From assembly GCA_020342235.1 (NCBI GenBank), contig CP073212.1, positions 1,612,001 to 1,676,000 on the forward strand: a stretch of DNA of 64,000 nt. Direction: 5' to 3'. Under the pieces are notes generated by a model that was not told the origin of the DNA, made no database searches, and was given only the letters and a program-made list of their open reading frames with translations. Positions within the stretch are counted from its first letter, which is position 1. Each line of letters opens with the position of its first letter. The translations under genes and the position numbers were made by a program. Shown here in pieces: positions 30,237 to 40,265 of the stretch. This DNA is from Saccharomycopsis phalli (lineage: Eukaryota > Ascomycota > Saccharomycetes > Ascoideales > Saccharomycopsidaceae).

Positions 30237-31787
30237 CTAATTCTTGGACAGACTATAAGTAAGCCCAAAGAGCGCCGTCATAGCATCTGTGTAATGTGGA
30301 AAATGCTTTACCAGGCCAAGAAATGAATTCAATGTTCTTCCGAATCTAAAGCTGTTCACCACTTCGCCTAACTTCAAGCCACTAGCTACACCTCCCAATC
30401 CAACTGAAATGACCCCTACTAAGTTCAATATAATATCACCAGCAGATATATTCCCTTGGATAGCCCAACTTCCAGCAATTCCGGCGGCAGCAACTGCAGC
30501 ATCAAGTGCAACGGCCAATTCAGGGCCCAATACACACGAAAAGATGCCAACTATTCCGAGGACTATATTCAAAATCATAAGCTCTCGTTCCTTCTTTTCT
30601 ATGTCAAGCTCTTGCTGTCCCTGAATTCTAATGGAAGTCACCGAATCGGACACACTAGCAAAGACTTGTATAGGAATTAGCAAGTCAAAGAGATCACACC
30701 CTGGCTGGTTAAAGAGATTACTATTAATCGATGATATCAAGTTTCCAATGTCTGTAACATTCTGAGACGTGATATTTGCAATTGGGTTAGGAATTAAATT
30801 CATGATCTTTGGGGCAGTGGTATTCTGAAGGGTATATGACAAGTGAAAAGTATTGACGCTGAGTGCTGGTATAGCTGTTTGGTATGTAACAAAGTCCACA
30901 TCACCTGGGCCTATTGTGATATTCCAGTAGTTACTCATTGAGTTGCATGCGTTATTCAAGTTATCTGCGGATATAAAGGCATTATTCACATTATACACTG
31001 GCCGATTAAATGGAACAACATAAAAAGGGGTTAAGGCATAATGCGGAGCAATTTCGCAGTTTTGAATAGGTTGGACCAGCCAACTATTTTTTTTGTCAAC
31101 ACCGCAACCGTAATACGTTCTGCCCAGACTCGTGGCGTACCATTTTCCCCAGTCAGCAAGTATTGCATCCTGCATAATCTTCAAGTAAGCATTATACTGA
31201 TTATTGTATGTTTTGAGATCGCCAAGTGCTTGTGACACGTTTGTCTTTGCTGTGTTTCCAAGATTGGTGGTGTATATAACTGCTGCCTCATACCAACATC
31301 CATATGGTGCGGAGTTGATATCACTGAGAGAATTCACCGTCATACTTTTACAGTCATAGATATTCACATACTCATAGTCAGGTTCAACCAATAGTGCTTC
31401 GGCAATTTGTTCGGGTAGCTGGTCTAGTTGAGCCTGAAGACCAAGGAACTCCCAAGTTATTTGAATGTTTTTTATTCTCATGTCTGTCAGAACATTCAGT
31501 ATAAAGTTCAATATTGGTTCAACTGGCAAAATATCTGTTACTTGATCTAAAAATGATGACAGTGAATCCTGGGAATCGTTGTTTGATAGTGAAGTGTCTG
31601 AATTTGAAGTGTCTGAATTTGAAGTGTCTGAATTTGAAGTGTCTGAATTTGAAGTGTCTGAAGTTGAAGTGTCTGAAGTTGAAGTGTCTGAAGTTGATTT
31701 CGTGATGCGCTTTATTAGTGAAACATCCTCTGATATTGGGAATCCCTGTGAGAGAACTAAAAATAATATAAATATTGAAATATTCAT
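30237..31787 (-). CDS. Secreted protein with SDTSN repeats and hydrophobic C-terminus
   Basis: A 516-aa open protein with no family I can name with confidence. Residues 1-15 form a signal peptide. A Kex2-type KR site follows at 26-27. Residues 31-66 are seven tandem pentapeptides of SDTSN/SDTST type, encoded by a 15-bp repeat. The body (about 75-395) has many N-glycosylation sequons (NIT, NTT, NVT, NVS) and several cysteines. Residues 403-475 are strongly hydrophobic and rich in A, G, V and L, preceded by charged EKKERE. That pattern (charged stretch, then a long A/G-rich hydrophobic segment) resembles the C-terminal part of fungal killer-type GH18 proteins such as the zymocin alpha/beta precursor; no chitinase domain is present, so this is only a loose comparison. 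It appears whole, and the LTR and LINE debris around it suggests a variable chromosome region. Confidence 0.75.
   Translation of the reverse strand: MNISIFILFLVLSQGFPISEDVSLIKRITKSTSDTSTSDTSTSDTSNSDTSNSDTSNSDTSNSDTSLSNNDSQDSLSSFLDQVTDILPVEPILNFILNVLTDMRIKNIQITWEFLGLQAQLDQLPEQIAEALLVEPDYEYVNIYDCKSMTVNSLSDINSAPYGCWYEAAVIYTTNLGNTAKTNVSQALGDLKTYNNQYNAYLKIMQDAILADWGKWYATSLGRTYYGCGVDKKNSWLVQPIQNCEIAPHYALTPFYVVPFNRPVYNVNNAFISADNLNNACNSMSNYWNITIGPGDVDFVTYQTAIPALSVNTFHLSYTLQNTTAPKIMNLIPNPIANITSQNVTDIGNLISSINSNLFNQPGCDLFDLLIPIQVFASVSDSVTSIRIQGQQELDIEKKERELMILNIVLGIVGIFSCVLGPELAVALDAAVAAAGIAGSWAIQGNISAGDIILNLVGVISVGLGGVASGLKLGEVVNSFRFGRTLNSFLGLVKHFPHYTDAMTALFGLTYSLSKN
31580..31705 (-). repeat. In-frame 15-bp tandem repeat
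   Basis: Units reading GAAGTGTCTGAATTT or GAAGTGTCTGAAGTT on the plus strand occur seven to eight times, encoding SDTSN or SDTST on the minus strand. The unit is a multiple of three, so copy-number change keeps the frame. Confidence 0.9.
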
Positions 31788-32544
31788 TTTTGTCCTATAT
31801 CCAACGTATAGCAGTTTTCCTCAAACTATATACACCGTCAAGGCTCCATTGTGTGGTATCCTTCGTTCTGGTAAGATCTACTTTAGTGGCAGTTCAAACA
31901 CTCAGATCTGAAACACCTCGGCATGCATGAACAAGAATCAGTGCCAAAATAAACTATCCTATTTTTATTTAATATTCTATTTTGAGGTCGTGGAGGTTAA
32001 TTGAATCAAGTCATATTGATACAAATATGATTATGAGCGCTATTGAATTGACTTTATTTTTAATCTCTTGAATGAGGTAAATTCGTTTTTGAGACAAGGC
32101 TGAATACACTAAAATAGCGAACCGTCACATCTATGGATTCTGAAACTGTAATTTAAACTACATACCAATATTAAATAATCAAAAGCAATAATATTTTAAC
32201 AAATATTGGTAGCATGTAACCGCAAGTTTATAGATATGAAGCTGATTATACGCAGATATAAAACTTATATCAATCAGTTTGAAAGAGAGAATGATCACTG
32301 AAGTACTGGGCTTTACAATCAAAATAATGGCTTTTATTTCTTTATATGAATAATCGGAAACGATTGTGATGGTTTTTTTCTATTTATAATTATTTGGTGG
32401 ATATCTCTCTCTCTCTCTCTTCCTATGTAGTCGAGATCTACACTTAGTTGTGCGTATTCCCCCAAGGGTCCTCTAACGGACGTTGTAATACGTGTAGTAT
32501 CATAGATGCGCGACGCTTATACTCTACCGTCGCAATTTGTGTAT
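31788..32544. other. Upstream region of the 516-aa gene; no gene seen
   Basis: AT-rich; contains a CT dinucleotide run near 32405-32422. No coding sequence was recognised. Confidence 0.4.
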
Positions 32545-32690
32545 TATATCTATCATGGCCTCCATATCTTACTACAGCAGATAACTATTTACTTGCTACC
32601 TTTCCTGACAAATCTATTTTCTATCTACACTATTCTCGAATCGGCTTACCGCATAGCGACATAGCCTCTAATTTCTTTTTGCGCTGATCT
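32545..32690 (-). mobile_element. LTR family Q fragment, old
   Basis: CATGGCCTCCATATCTTACT and following sequence resembles the reversed Q LTR (GGCATCCATATCTACTG...CTTGTTACT). Well diverged, so older than the other Q copies. Confidence 0.4.
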
Positions 32691-32694
32691 GCAT

Positions 32695-35425
32695 ATTGAT
32701 AATAACAATAATGTTTATTGAAGGCTATGGCGATACAAGGCTCCCAGAGGAGATTTATACTTCGCTGTCTACAACTAAGGACGGCACCGGTATGTAGTTG
32801 TCGGAAGAAAAACTTGTATCAGAGATAAAAAAGTTTCGACTGGTATTGGTAAATATGTAGAGTAATAGACTTTGGAGGGATGATACGCTTTTACCTAGGT
32901 CATTGAAGGTATCTTCAGCCACCACCTACCTGGGGTACCAGCACGGAAGCCCTCCTCTCCTAACGTGCTGTAGCAACAATGGAGACCATCAGTCCAGCAC
33001 TGATGAGTAGATTCCTATAAGATTTTAAGCTTTGCCTTATCTGACGAGAATCGCAGACTTGATTAGCACTGGTGATTCCTTCGTGTATCTGTTCTTGGGC
33101 TCGAAAGGCCAGGATTGCCAGGCAGGCGAAGTCGTGGAAAGTGAATGGTGTGTGATCATCACATCTATTGCATAACGGGTTAGCTTCGGTGTTGAATAAA
33201 GTCTTTGTTTTATGTGAAACTAGGCTTTGGCCGCTAAGGAGTTGACTGATTTTGCTGAGTGCTTGTTTGGGCCCAACTGGGGTTTCTGAAAGTAGTAGTT
33301 TTGACTTGTCAGTAGTCACTTGAATTGTACCTTGGCGTAGTGTCTTGTAGCTAGATATAATAGAAGTAGCAGTGAAATAGCTAGACAGAATAGCAGTCGG
33401 TAGGGCCTTGCCAAGATGACGTCTAATGTGTTGCCTCTTAGATTCGTGGGCTTATCATAGGTATTAAGACAGAGAGATCTCCGAGCTGAATAATGGAGTT
33501 AAGAGCAACAGTGTGAGATATGGCACGTTGGCCCGGCACTATCCGGGTGGTGAGATATGGACGTGTGGCATTTAAATCACCCATGATGACCTCTTTGAAG
33601 CAGCAGCCACAGGATATGAGGTAATTCTGGGCCATCTTTGTGGCTCAAGGAAAATGGCCTAGCCAAGTCCATTGCCTTCCCACAACAGCATAGTCTTTCT
33701 CATAATTTCTTATCATTGTTGATTGTTGGAGGATCTTAATTGCTCTCCTCTAAATTCTTTTTCTTTGTTCCTTTTCTTGTCATTTCTTTTAACTTGTTTT
33801 CTGGGCCAATCTCCTATGTATATGCAATAGTCTAGTCGAGCCCATTCCCTTCTACAAAGAGAACGTCTCCCTTTTTCCCATTATTAATAGTCAGACTATT
33901 CTTTGAATAGCCAAGCGAATGTATTTTAGTTATTTTACCAACTCGTAGCCTAGTTACTATATTACAAGATATCTAATATCTTCATTATAACTGGCAGGGA
34001 TCAGGCGTTGAAATTCCCACCTGGTGGCTTTGGCTAGACTTAATCTTGTTTGGGGTCTCCGGGGGTAGAGTCTTGAGCGCTTTGAGTTGGGATGCTGTCT
34101 TGAATCTGAGCTACAAGCGTTGACTCGCGAGTTGGAGTAGCTGATGGGGGACAACTTGAGTCGGAGTCTCTTGTGATGGGGTTTTCGTTTAAGATTGGCT
34201 GCGTGTGATTCTTCCGCTATGTTGGCTTATGATCTGTTCCGTCGGTGGGCATTGCGGTTTTTCTTGGATTTGACCGCTGTCTCGTGGCGTACACTGGAAG
34301 GATGTTAATTCCGTTAACATAAAATATTTGCTTGATGAAGAAAATGGCGGTATCTTCGTTTGGAAAGAAGAGCTTGGCGCAGTAAGTGTCGTTGTTATCT
34401 TGTGGGATGATGTCCCAGTCAATGTGGACATCTCGTTTAATGAAAACTCGTGTAGGGCAAAGAATAGCGGGTCCCCCCAGTCCTAAGCTTTGGTTTTCTT
34501 GACGAGGAAAGCTTCCAGCTTGACAGATAAAGTGCGGAGTGGGGTGTTTCCCAAGACACGCGTGGCTCAACGGCTCAGGTCAAAAAGTCCTGGTGATTCA
34601 AAGATGGCCATGTCAGAATTCTTTGCCTCCGTGCTCAATGGCTTGGAAACGTGATTTCTGGTTTGTTCGGAGCGAGTAACTGAGACGTGAGAGGTTTCTG
34701 GGAATTGTTCAGGGAAAGTTTCGAGTTGCTTAGTTTCATGGTCCGTCTCAGCTTGGAAAGTCGGATCTGGATTCAGATTCTTAATGTAGAAGAGTTTCCC
34801 TTGAGCATAAAATTCCCTTCTGTCAACATGGCCAGATGCATGGAGCCGCCCTTTTTGAGTTGGACGAGTTGAAGGTGGTTGTTTTTGCAAGCCGCAGACG
34901 GCTACGTGGGAGTAGCTGGTGTCTGTGGTGGACCTGAGTAAAGCCTTTAGCTCACGAACCTCGGTCAAGAGAGTATCGTATGCCTTTTCGTTCCTGTGTT
35001 GAGCATGAATGAAGTAGTTGAGATGCTCTGTAGTTGATCTTTGCTGTCAGATGTAGGTTGTTCAGAGCAAGTACTACATGAGGATAGTGTTAGTGTTACG
35101 AGCCCATGCCACAACGTGGTCCGACATGTCGTTTGTGGGGTAAGAAGGCCTAGCTCCGCGAGCTCTTTTGCGATGGGCTGAGGTGGATAGAATATTGGGC
35201 AGGCGGATTTGGGTGTTGGTGAAGGAGTTTCTGTCCCATTTCTGGCAGCGGAGCTGCTCTCAGGAGCAAAAATAGGGTGTTGGTGTGATGCGATTGCATC
35301 TGACCATGGTTCCTGGATTGGTTGCCGCGGTGAGCCAGGATGATTGAAAATCATCCTGGGTGGATCACATGGGAAATCCGCTGATGATTGATGAACCAAG
35401 GTGGCCCTTGGCCCATCGAATTCTT
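32695..35425 (-). mobile_element. LINE-B relic, internally deleted
   Basis: Order on the minus strand: ORF1-like sequence (about 33957-35425, including KRDVHIDWD and FFPNEDTAIFF), an unrelated insert (about 33645-33955), an endonuclease piece (33407-33635, MGDLNATRP), then a jump to the ORF2 C-terminus (about 32960-33345, KLLLSETPVGPKQALSKIS) and the 3' UTR. The RT core is gone. Divergence from the full LINE-B is high, so it is old. Confidence 0.8.
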
Positions 35426-35460
35426 AACTATAAGAAATGTGATTCATGGATGCAAAAGTT

Positions 35461-35575
35461 TTCTTTCTTTCAGGCATCCATATTCTACTATTGTAAATAT
35501 ACTGATTCTTGTTACTATTCCAGATAGTTTCTGTCCTATTTATATTTTTCTCTGAGATGCATTCAGCTGTTATCC
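35461..35575 (-). mobile_element. LTR family Q fragment at RNase T2-like gene end
   Basis: GGCATCCATATTCTACTATTG and the following 100 bp match the 3' half of Q in reverse (CTGTCCTATTTATATT, GAGATGCATTCAG). Its edge overlaps the last codons and stop of the gene at 35563-36690. Confidence 0.65.
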
Positions 35576-36690
35576 ACTTCACTTCCACATTGGCCGTCCT
35601 TATCTGCAAAACAGGAGACCAAGTGTTGTGTCCCTTCAACTTGTGGGGAGCAATACTTACTACCTAAAGTTAAAGGTTCAATATCACGCTTATCAGCATA
35701 CCGACTGTTACTCAACAAATTACCCGTGCCTTCAGCTGTAACATAATATTTGAGGGAATTAAGGGAGCAATAAAGTTTTTTTTTATTAGGTGTCACGCAA
35801 ATTATTCCCGAGAGAGCCAAATTTGAGATTCCAGTATCACTCAACTTTTTTTTAATCTCCTGTGTGGTGTAAAATTTCCCAGGCTTGAACTTTTTTACAA
35901 AACCTTGGGGTGGAAGATCATTATTTGATGGCGTTCGGTACTTTTTACCAAAACTTTGGGATACAAAACCATTCTCTGATGGCATTTGGTACTTTTTAAC
36001 TGCAGTTATGTAGTCCAAATAAGCCTGTCTCCATTTAACAGCATTCCTGGCTTGATTTTGCAACCAATCGAATCTCCTAGCCTGTCCATCAGAGAATACG
36101 TTAGTCTCTCTAAACTTCTTCAATGTCATGTAACCAGAATCGTCTGACATGCTGCTTTCTTTGACATAGTAGCAACGTGGGTCGAGGGACGTAAATGCAG
36201 ATGAATGTTTCATGGCTTCAATTAGCGGAAACTTTATGTCATCTGCCAAGGACCAGTGCTCCTTAATCCATTTATTTTTACTTAGTAAGTTGTTGGAGTC
36301 GATCATACTCATCACGGGATTCAATTCGTCGTCGTTTATTTCAACCCTTACATTCCAAGTATCTGTCCATAATCCATGGATATCAGCTTTATTCGTTTGG
36401 TAATGGTAAAAGTAGGACAAAATTAAGTTCTGGTTTTTTTCATTAAGACAGGTAGTATCCGTATATTTAGATTTATCTTTTCTACCAACTTCGCAGGAGC
36501 TGAAGTCAAATGATTCGTATTCTGATAAAAGTTTACCAGCATATTCTTTGATCAGCTTGAGTTTAGACTCTTCAAAAGTTAGTACCTGTGTACCGGTTAA
36601 GCGCAACTTGGGGGTAGCCTGGCTGAGTTCCAAAAAGACTAAAGCGAGAAGCAAGTTAAAAATGGTTGTGATGTTCATTGATAAGTACAA
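35563..36690 (-). CDS. Secreted RNase T2-like protein
   Basis: A 375-aa secreted protein. The first ATG gives a signal peptide with hydrophobic core FNLLLALVFLELSQA; a second ATG four codons on (MNITTIF) would serve equally. IHGLWTDTW (104-112) matches CAS I of RNase T2 (IHGLWPD), including its histidine. At 138-147 KNKWIKEHWS lies where the second motif (EHEWNKHGTC) is expected but is only loosely similar, so activity is uncertain. Further on YTTQEIKKKL and the region to LYCSLNSLKYY resemble the SEI...C.....L.EI..C end of the family. RNase T2 enzymes cut single-stranded RNA outside the cell or in the vacuole. The body is rich in lysine, and a duplicated segment (QSFGKKYRTPSNN / PQGFVKKFKPGKF) separates the halves. 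The last codons run into LTR sequence. Family assignment is moderate. Confidence 0.6.
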   Translation of the reverse strand: MYLSMNITTIFNLLLALVFLELSQATPKLRLTGTQVLTFEESKLKLIKEYAGKLLSEYESFDFSSCEVGRKDKSKYTDTTCLNEKNQNLILSYFYHYQTNKADIHGLWTDTWNVRVEINDDELNPVMSMIDSNNLLSKNKWIKEHWSLADDIKFPLIEAMKHSSAFTSLDPRCYYVKESSMSDDSGYMTLKKFRETNVFSDGQARRFDWLQNQARNAVKWRQAYLDYITAVKKYQMPSENGFVSQSFGKKYRTPSNNDLPPQGFVKKFKPGKFYTTQEIKKKLSDTGISNLALSGIICVTPNKKKLYCSLNSLKYYVTAEGTGNLLSNSRYADKRDIEPLTLGSKYCSPQVEGTQHLVSCFADKDGQCGSEVDNS

Positions 36691-37135
36691 TGGTCAGTTC
36701 TGGTGGTTTATATAGTTGTTTTATTTTATTCATGGATAGAAGCTGGTTTATTGCCGTGCTATTTGCGCGTAATTGCCGTGTTTTCATGGCTACGTGCTTT
36801 GTGTGTTTGAGACTTAGGCTTAATATACAAGTGTCCGTGTTGCATACTCAATGCTTCATTGCTGGTAATTATATTTATTAGGTTTATTTTTCAATGTAGT
36901 TTACAATGTGCAGTATTAATTAGTATAATATCTTTACTGCTCTCGCTCATGTCAAAAGTTTTTTTTCTAACCGAGACTAATGCCCAAATGTCAAGTATAC
37001 AACGGCCCGGTAAAGATCGACAGAAAAAAAACTTTTTAGTCCGACGTCAGGAAAATTTGAGGATCATTCTGGGGTCATACATATTACTAGAAGCACCTAT
37101 TGTTTCATGACATGATCATGTTTCAAACTACTCAG
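36691..37135. other. Upstream region of RNase T2-like gene; no gene seen
   Basis: A TATA-like TATATAG is at about 36710, some 20 bp upstream of the ATG on the coding strand. Open frames on the plus strand here are short and featureless. Confidence 0.4.
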
Positions 37136-38703
37136 ACTAATAATAATAATAATGATAATAATATGTTTATTTAAGGCTATAGCTATACTAGGCTCCAAGA
37201 AGAGATTTTTAATTCACCGTCTACGACAAAGGATGGCACTGTTATGTAGTTGTCAAAAGAAAACTCAGCAACAGAGATAAAAAAACTCACAACTAGCGCT
37301 GGTGGAAGTTGTATCTTTGTAGATCTGTTCTTGGGCTCGAAAGGCCAAGAGTGTTGGGCATGTGAAATCGTGAAACGTAGATGGCATCTATTGCGGACTG
37401 GCTACGCCGTTGAATAAAGCCTTGATTTTATGTAAAACTAGGCATTGGTCGCTAAGAAGTTGGCTGATTTTGCTGAGTGATTGTTTGGGCCCAACTAGGG
37501 CTTCTGAAAGTAGTAGTTTTGACTTGTCAGTAGTCACTTGAATTGAGCCTCAACGTACCACCTCGTAGTGGGACGGGAGTTGGATATTATCGGAGTCAAT
37601 GAGTTGTTGCCATTCTTGGGTCACCTTTTCTGTGTGGCCTCTTTTAGGACAGAGATTTTTCATTGTCTCAGCGGGGCCATTTGTATTGGGTCAGGTTCAG
37701 TCTGATCTTGAATTTATTGTTCCACCCTCTGATTGATTTTTGAGGAAACGACTTCAAATGATCTTTTGTAGGGAATGCTGATATTGAGGGCCGCAAGAAT
37801 CTCTTTGATGAGGGGATACACATGGAGTTTATTGTTTGCGACTCCTGATTGAATATGCGTGTCTATACTCTTTTGAATGGGGTTACTGGTATTTGTATTA
37901 GTGAATCATCTGGCGTACTTGTCAATAGCAATCCGCTTGAGAAGAAGTGATATTGGGAGAGTACCTGACTCAATGTTGAGAATGCCAATCGTAGTTGGTC
38001 TTAGCATGCCCAAGGCCAGTCGTAGAGCGGTGTTGTGACAAACCTGTATCTTGTTCCTCTGAATCTTGTTGAGCTTGAAGTAGAAGATCTCCTATCTGTA
38101 GGATAGAATCGAGAGTGCGCATGTTCTAAACAAGGTGAGCGTAATGATCTCTCTTGTACCATGTGTAACGCGACTGAGCGTTCGGATATGCTCTGTCACT
38201 TGTTTGGCACCAGTAATTGTAGGCCTGGTGTGTTCTGTGAATCTTAATCGTGTGTCTATGGTGATTCCCAATAGTTTGATTACCGCCGGTACGTCTTTTG
38301 TCTGTCCATTTGGGACATGAAGGACCGATCGGGAGGACCTTGGATGGAAGCAAATATATTGTAGCTTTTTACCGTAGTCGAAACTGGTGTGGTTTTCCTG
38401 TGCCAATTGGTGGCGGATCCGTAGGCTCTCTGAGAGGGCCTTTTGGATCGTCTTCTGCTGCCTTTGCTTGAATATTGTAATGTCACTAATGAATCCTATT
38501 ACTTGTATGCTATCGTGTGTGAGTCGCTTGTATAGGTCGTGTGTGTAAATCATGAAAAGGATGGGCGAGATGGGGGAACCTCATGGCACTCCGGACGTTA
38601 CTGGAATCCACGATTCCGAAAGTTCATTATTGATTTGGAGCTTTGTCTTCCGGTTAGTTAGGAAGCTGGTAGTCCAATCGATTATTTCAGGAGGGACTCC
38701 TAC
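37136..38703 (-). mobile_element. LINE-B relic, 5'-truncated
   Basis: Starts with an AAT-unit tail and 3' UTR, followed by the C-terminal half of ORF2 in broken frames. The longest piece (38092-38553) reads MIYTHDLYKRLTHD and contains the RT box as FISD. It stops in the segment corresponding to GAPPEIINW. Confidence 0.85.
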
Positions 38704-38732
38704 GCCCACAATATTAATATAATAACATCATA

Positions 38733-38969
38733 TGTTCAGAGTACGCAACTATCTTAACTACCAGAATCATGATATAATGTTCCAATAGAAACCGTAATAA
38801 ACATTCTGTCTATAAAATTCTGAACTAAATATTTAGGAAGCTGTAAACCCCTTTCATAGAACATTCTGGGCAGGGTAATACATCTCCATCTAGGTACAAC
38901 CACAACATCAATCGTGACTATAAGACCAAGAACTCTGATAGGATAAGTACACTTTACCAATGTACATCA
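38733..38969 (-). mobile_element. LTR family W
   Basis: 237 bp, homologous over its length to 40027-40265. In reverse it starts TGATGTACATTGGTAAAG. No target duplication is seen. Confidence 0.6.
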
Positions 38970-39046
38970 AAACATAAAAGTACTTTTCGGCTTTGAATAA
39001 ATATGCAAAAAACAAGCCATTTATCAACCAAAAAGGAAAAATAAAA

Positions 39047-39118
39047 TGCCTACTACCGGGTTTGAACCGGTGATCCCCGCATTACGAGTGCGATGCCTTA
39101 CCACTTGGCCAAGGAGGC
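39047..39118 (-). tRNA. tRNA-Thr(CGU)
   Basis: The reverse complement gives GCCTCCT / AGTAGGC (one mismatch in the acceptor stem), anticodon stem TCGCA / TGCGG with loop CTCGTAA (anticodon CGT), and T-arm ACCGG-TTCAAAC-CCGGT. No intron. Confidence 0.9.
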
Positions 39119-39136
39119 TAATAATATCTAAAAAAT

Positions 39137-39425
39137 TGTAACGAGAATTGGTCAGAACGACTGTACACGTGAAATGATCACGTGTACAGCCATAAGGTCA
39201 GGGATCCAGCCAAAGATATATGCAGGGGGAATGGGGAGAAGCCATGAGAGGAGTGACAATAAGTACTATATATAAGAGCACAATAAAGGGGTAAGGAGGA
39301 TTAACCTGATATTAAGGGAATCTTAATACTTCTTACAACTTATACTGTGTAGTTAACATAAGAATTACTTGACTATTCAGCATAATAAGTGTGTTAACGA
39401 GAGGTTCTGATTATTTCTCGTTACA
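39137..39425 (+). mobile_element. Solo LTR, family T, tRNA-associated
   Basis: 289 bp with inverted ends TGTAACGAGA / TCTCGTTACA and perfect AAAAT duplications at 39132-39136 and 39426-39430. It contains TATA-like ACTATATATAAGAG. It is 18 bp from the tRNA-Thr 5' end. It shares the TGTAAC...TTACA ends and the tRNA position with family S, so probably also Ty3-like. Confidence 0.88.
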
Positions 39426-39514
39426 AAAATATTGAAAATCTAGCTGGTTAATCCTTGAGCAGGCAGCTGAAAATATTAAAATCTTCTGTTATAACAATTA
39501 GATTGATTGATTAG

Positions 39515-39800
39515 TGACGTACATACTACGTATGTGACGAATAATCAAGGTCGTTTCAGAAAGGAATCATAATAAATATGCAGGATGAGGAGGAGAACAA
39601 TAGGAACAATAAGCAATCACCAGTTAGTATTTAAAGGACAGGATGTCCACTAAATCAAGGAGCAAATTTTTATATATTATTATACATATATTACGGCTGT
39701 AATTCGTGCATTGTGACCGACGCAACACTGTTACCCACTGATACTTTTGCCAACAAACCACCAACAACCTAAAGTGGCCCCGTAAATTCGAGGTCCGTCA
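39515..39800 (+). mobile_element. Solo LTR, family U
   Basis: 286 bp, TGACGTACATACTACG to GAGGTCCGTCA, with perfect ATTAG duplications. Nearly identical in reverse to 27483-27779. Confidence 0.88.
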
Positions 39801-39840
39801 ATTAGCAAGGTCATACTGCTAAATACTGATATAAATTGTA

Positions 39841-39950
39841 AGTGACGGACCTCGAATTTACTGATGTACTGACGTACTTAGTGTTGTCTCTTCTCTGATG
39901 GGGACCTTGCACTAGTAGTAATAAATAAATAATAAGTGATGTACTAACAA
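39841..39950. mobile_element. Fragments of U and V LTRs
   Basis: 39842-39860 repeats one end of U, and 39873-39945 matches the V end (CTTCTCTGATGGGGAC, then AATAAATAAATAATAA) found at 58734-58800. Confidence 0.5.
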
Positions 39951-40026
39951 AAAACCTTAGACTGTAATCAATCATAAGGAAAAACTTAATACGTAAATAC
40001 GGCCCACAATATTAAATAAATAATAT

Positions 40027-40265
40027 TGTAGGTTCGGAGCACAGAACTATCAGTAGCTACTATAACAATTATACATTGTTCCAATAGATACCGTAATATA
40101 TATTCTGTATATAAAATTCTGAACTAAATTTCTTGGAGGCAGTAAATCCCTTTTATAAAGCATTATAGGTAGGGTAATACTGCTCCATCCAGTTGTAACC
40201 ACATCAATCATGGTTACGAGACCAAAAACTCTGATAGGATAAGTACATTTCACCAATGTACGTCA
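40027..40265 (-). mobile_element. LTR family W
   Basis: 239 bp; in reverse TGACGTACATTGGTGAAATG to CTACA. Homologous to 38733-38969 and to the fragment at 1324-1456. No target duplication is seen. Confidence 0.6.

Noticed and set aside
31579-31911. 110-aa plus-strand frame with repeated EVSEFEVSE
   Set aside because: Antisense reading of the 15-bp repeat in the 516-aa secreted protein gene.
38733-40265. The two W repeats as LTRs of one element
   Set aside because: The DNA between them is a tRNA and two solo LTRs with their own duplications, not an element interior, and the outer flanks do not match.
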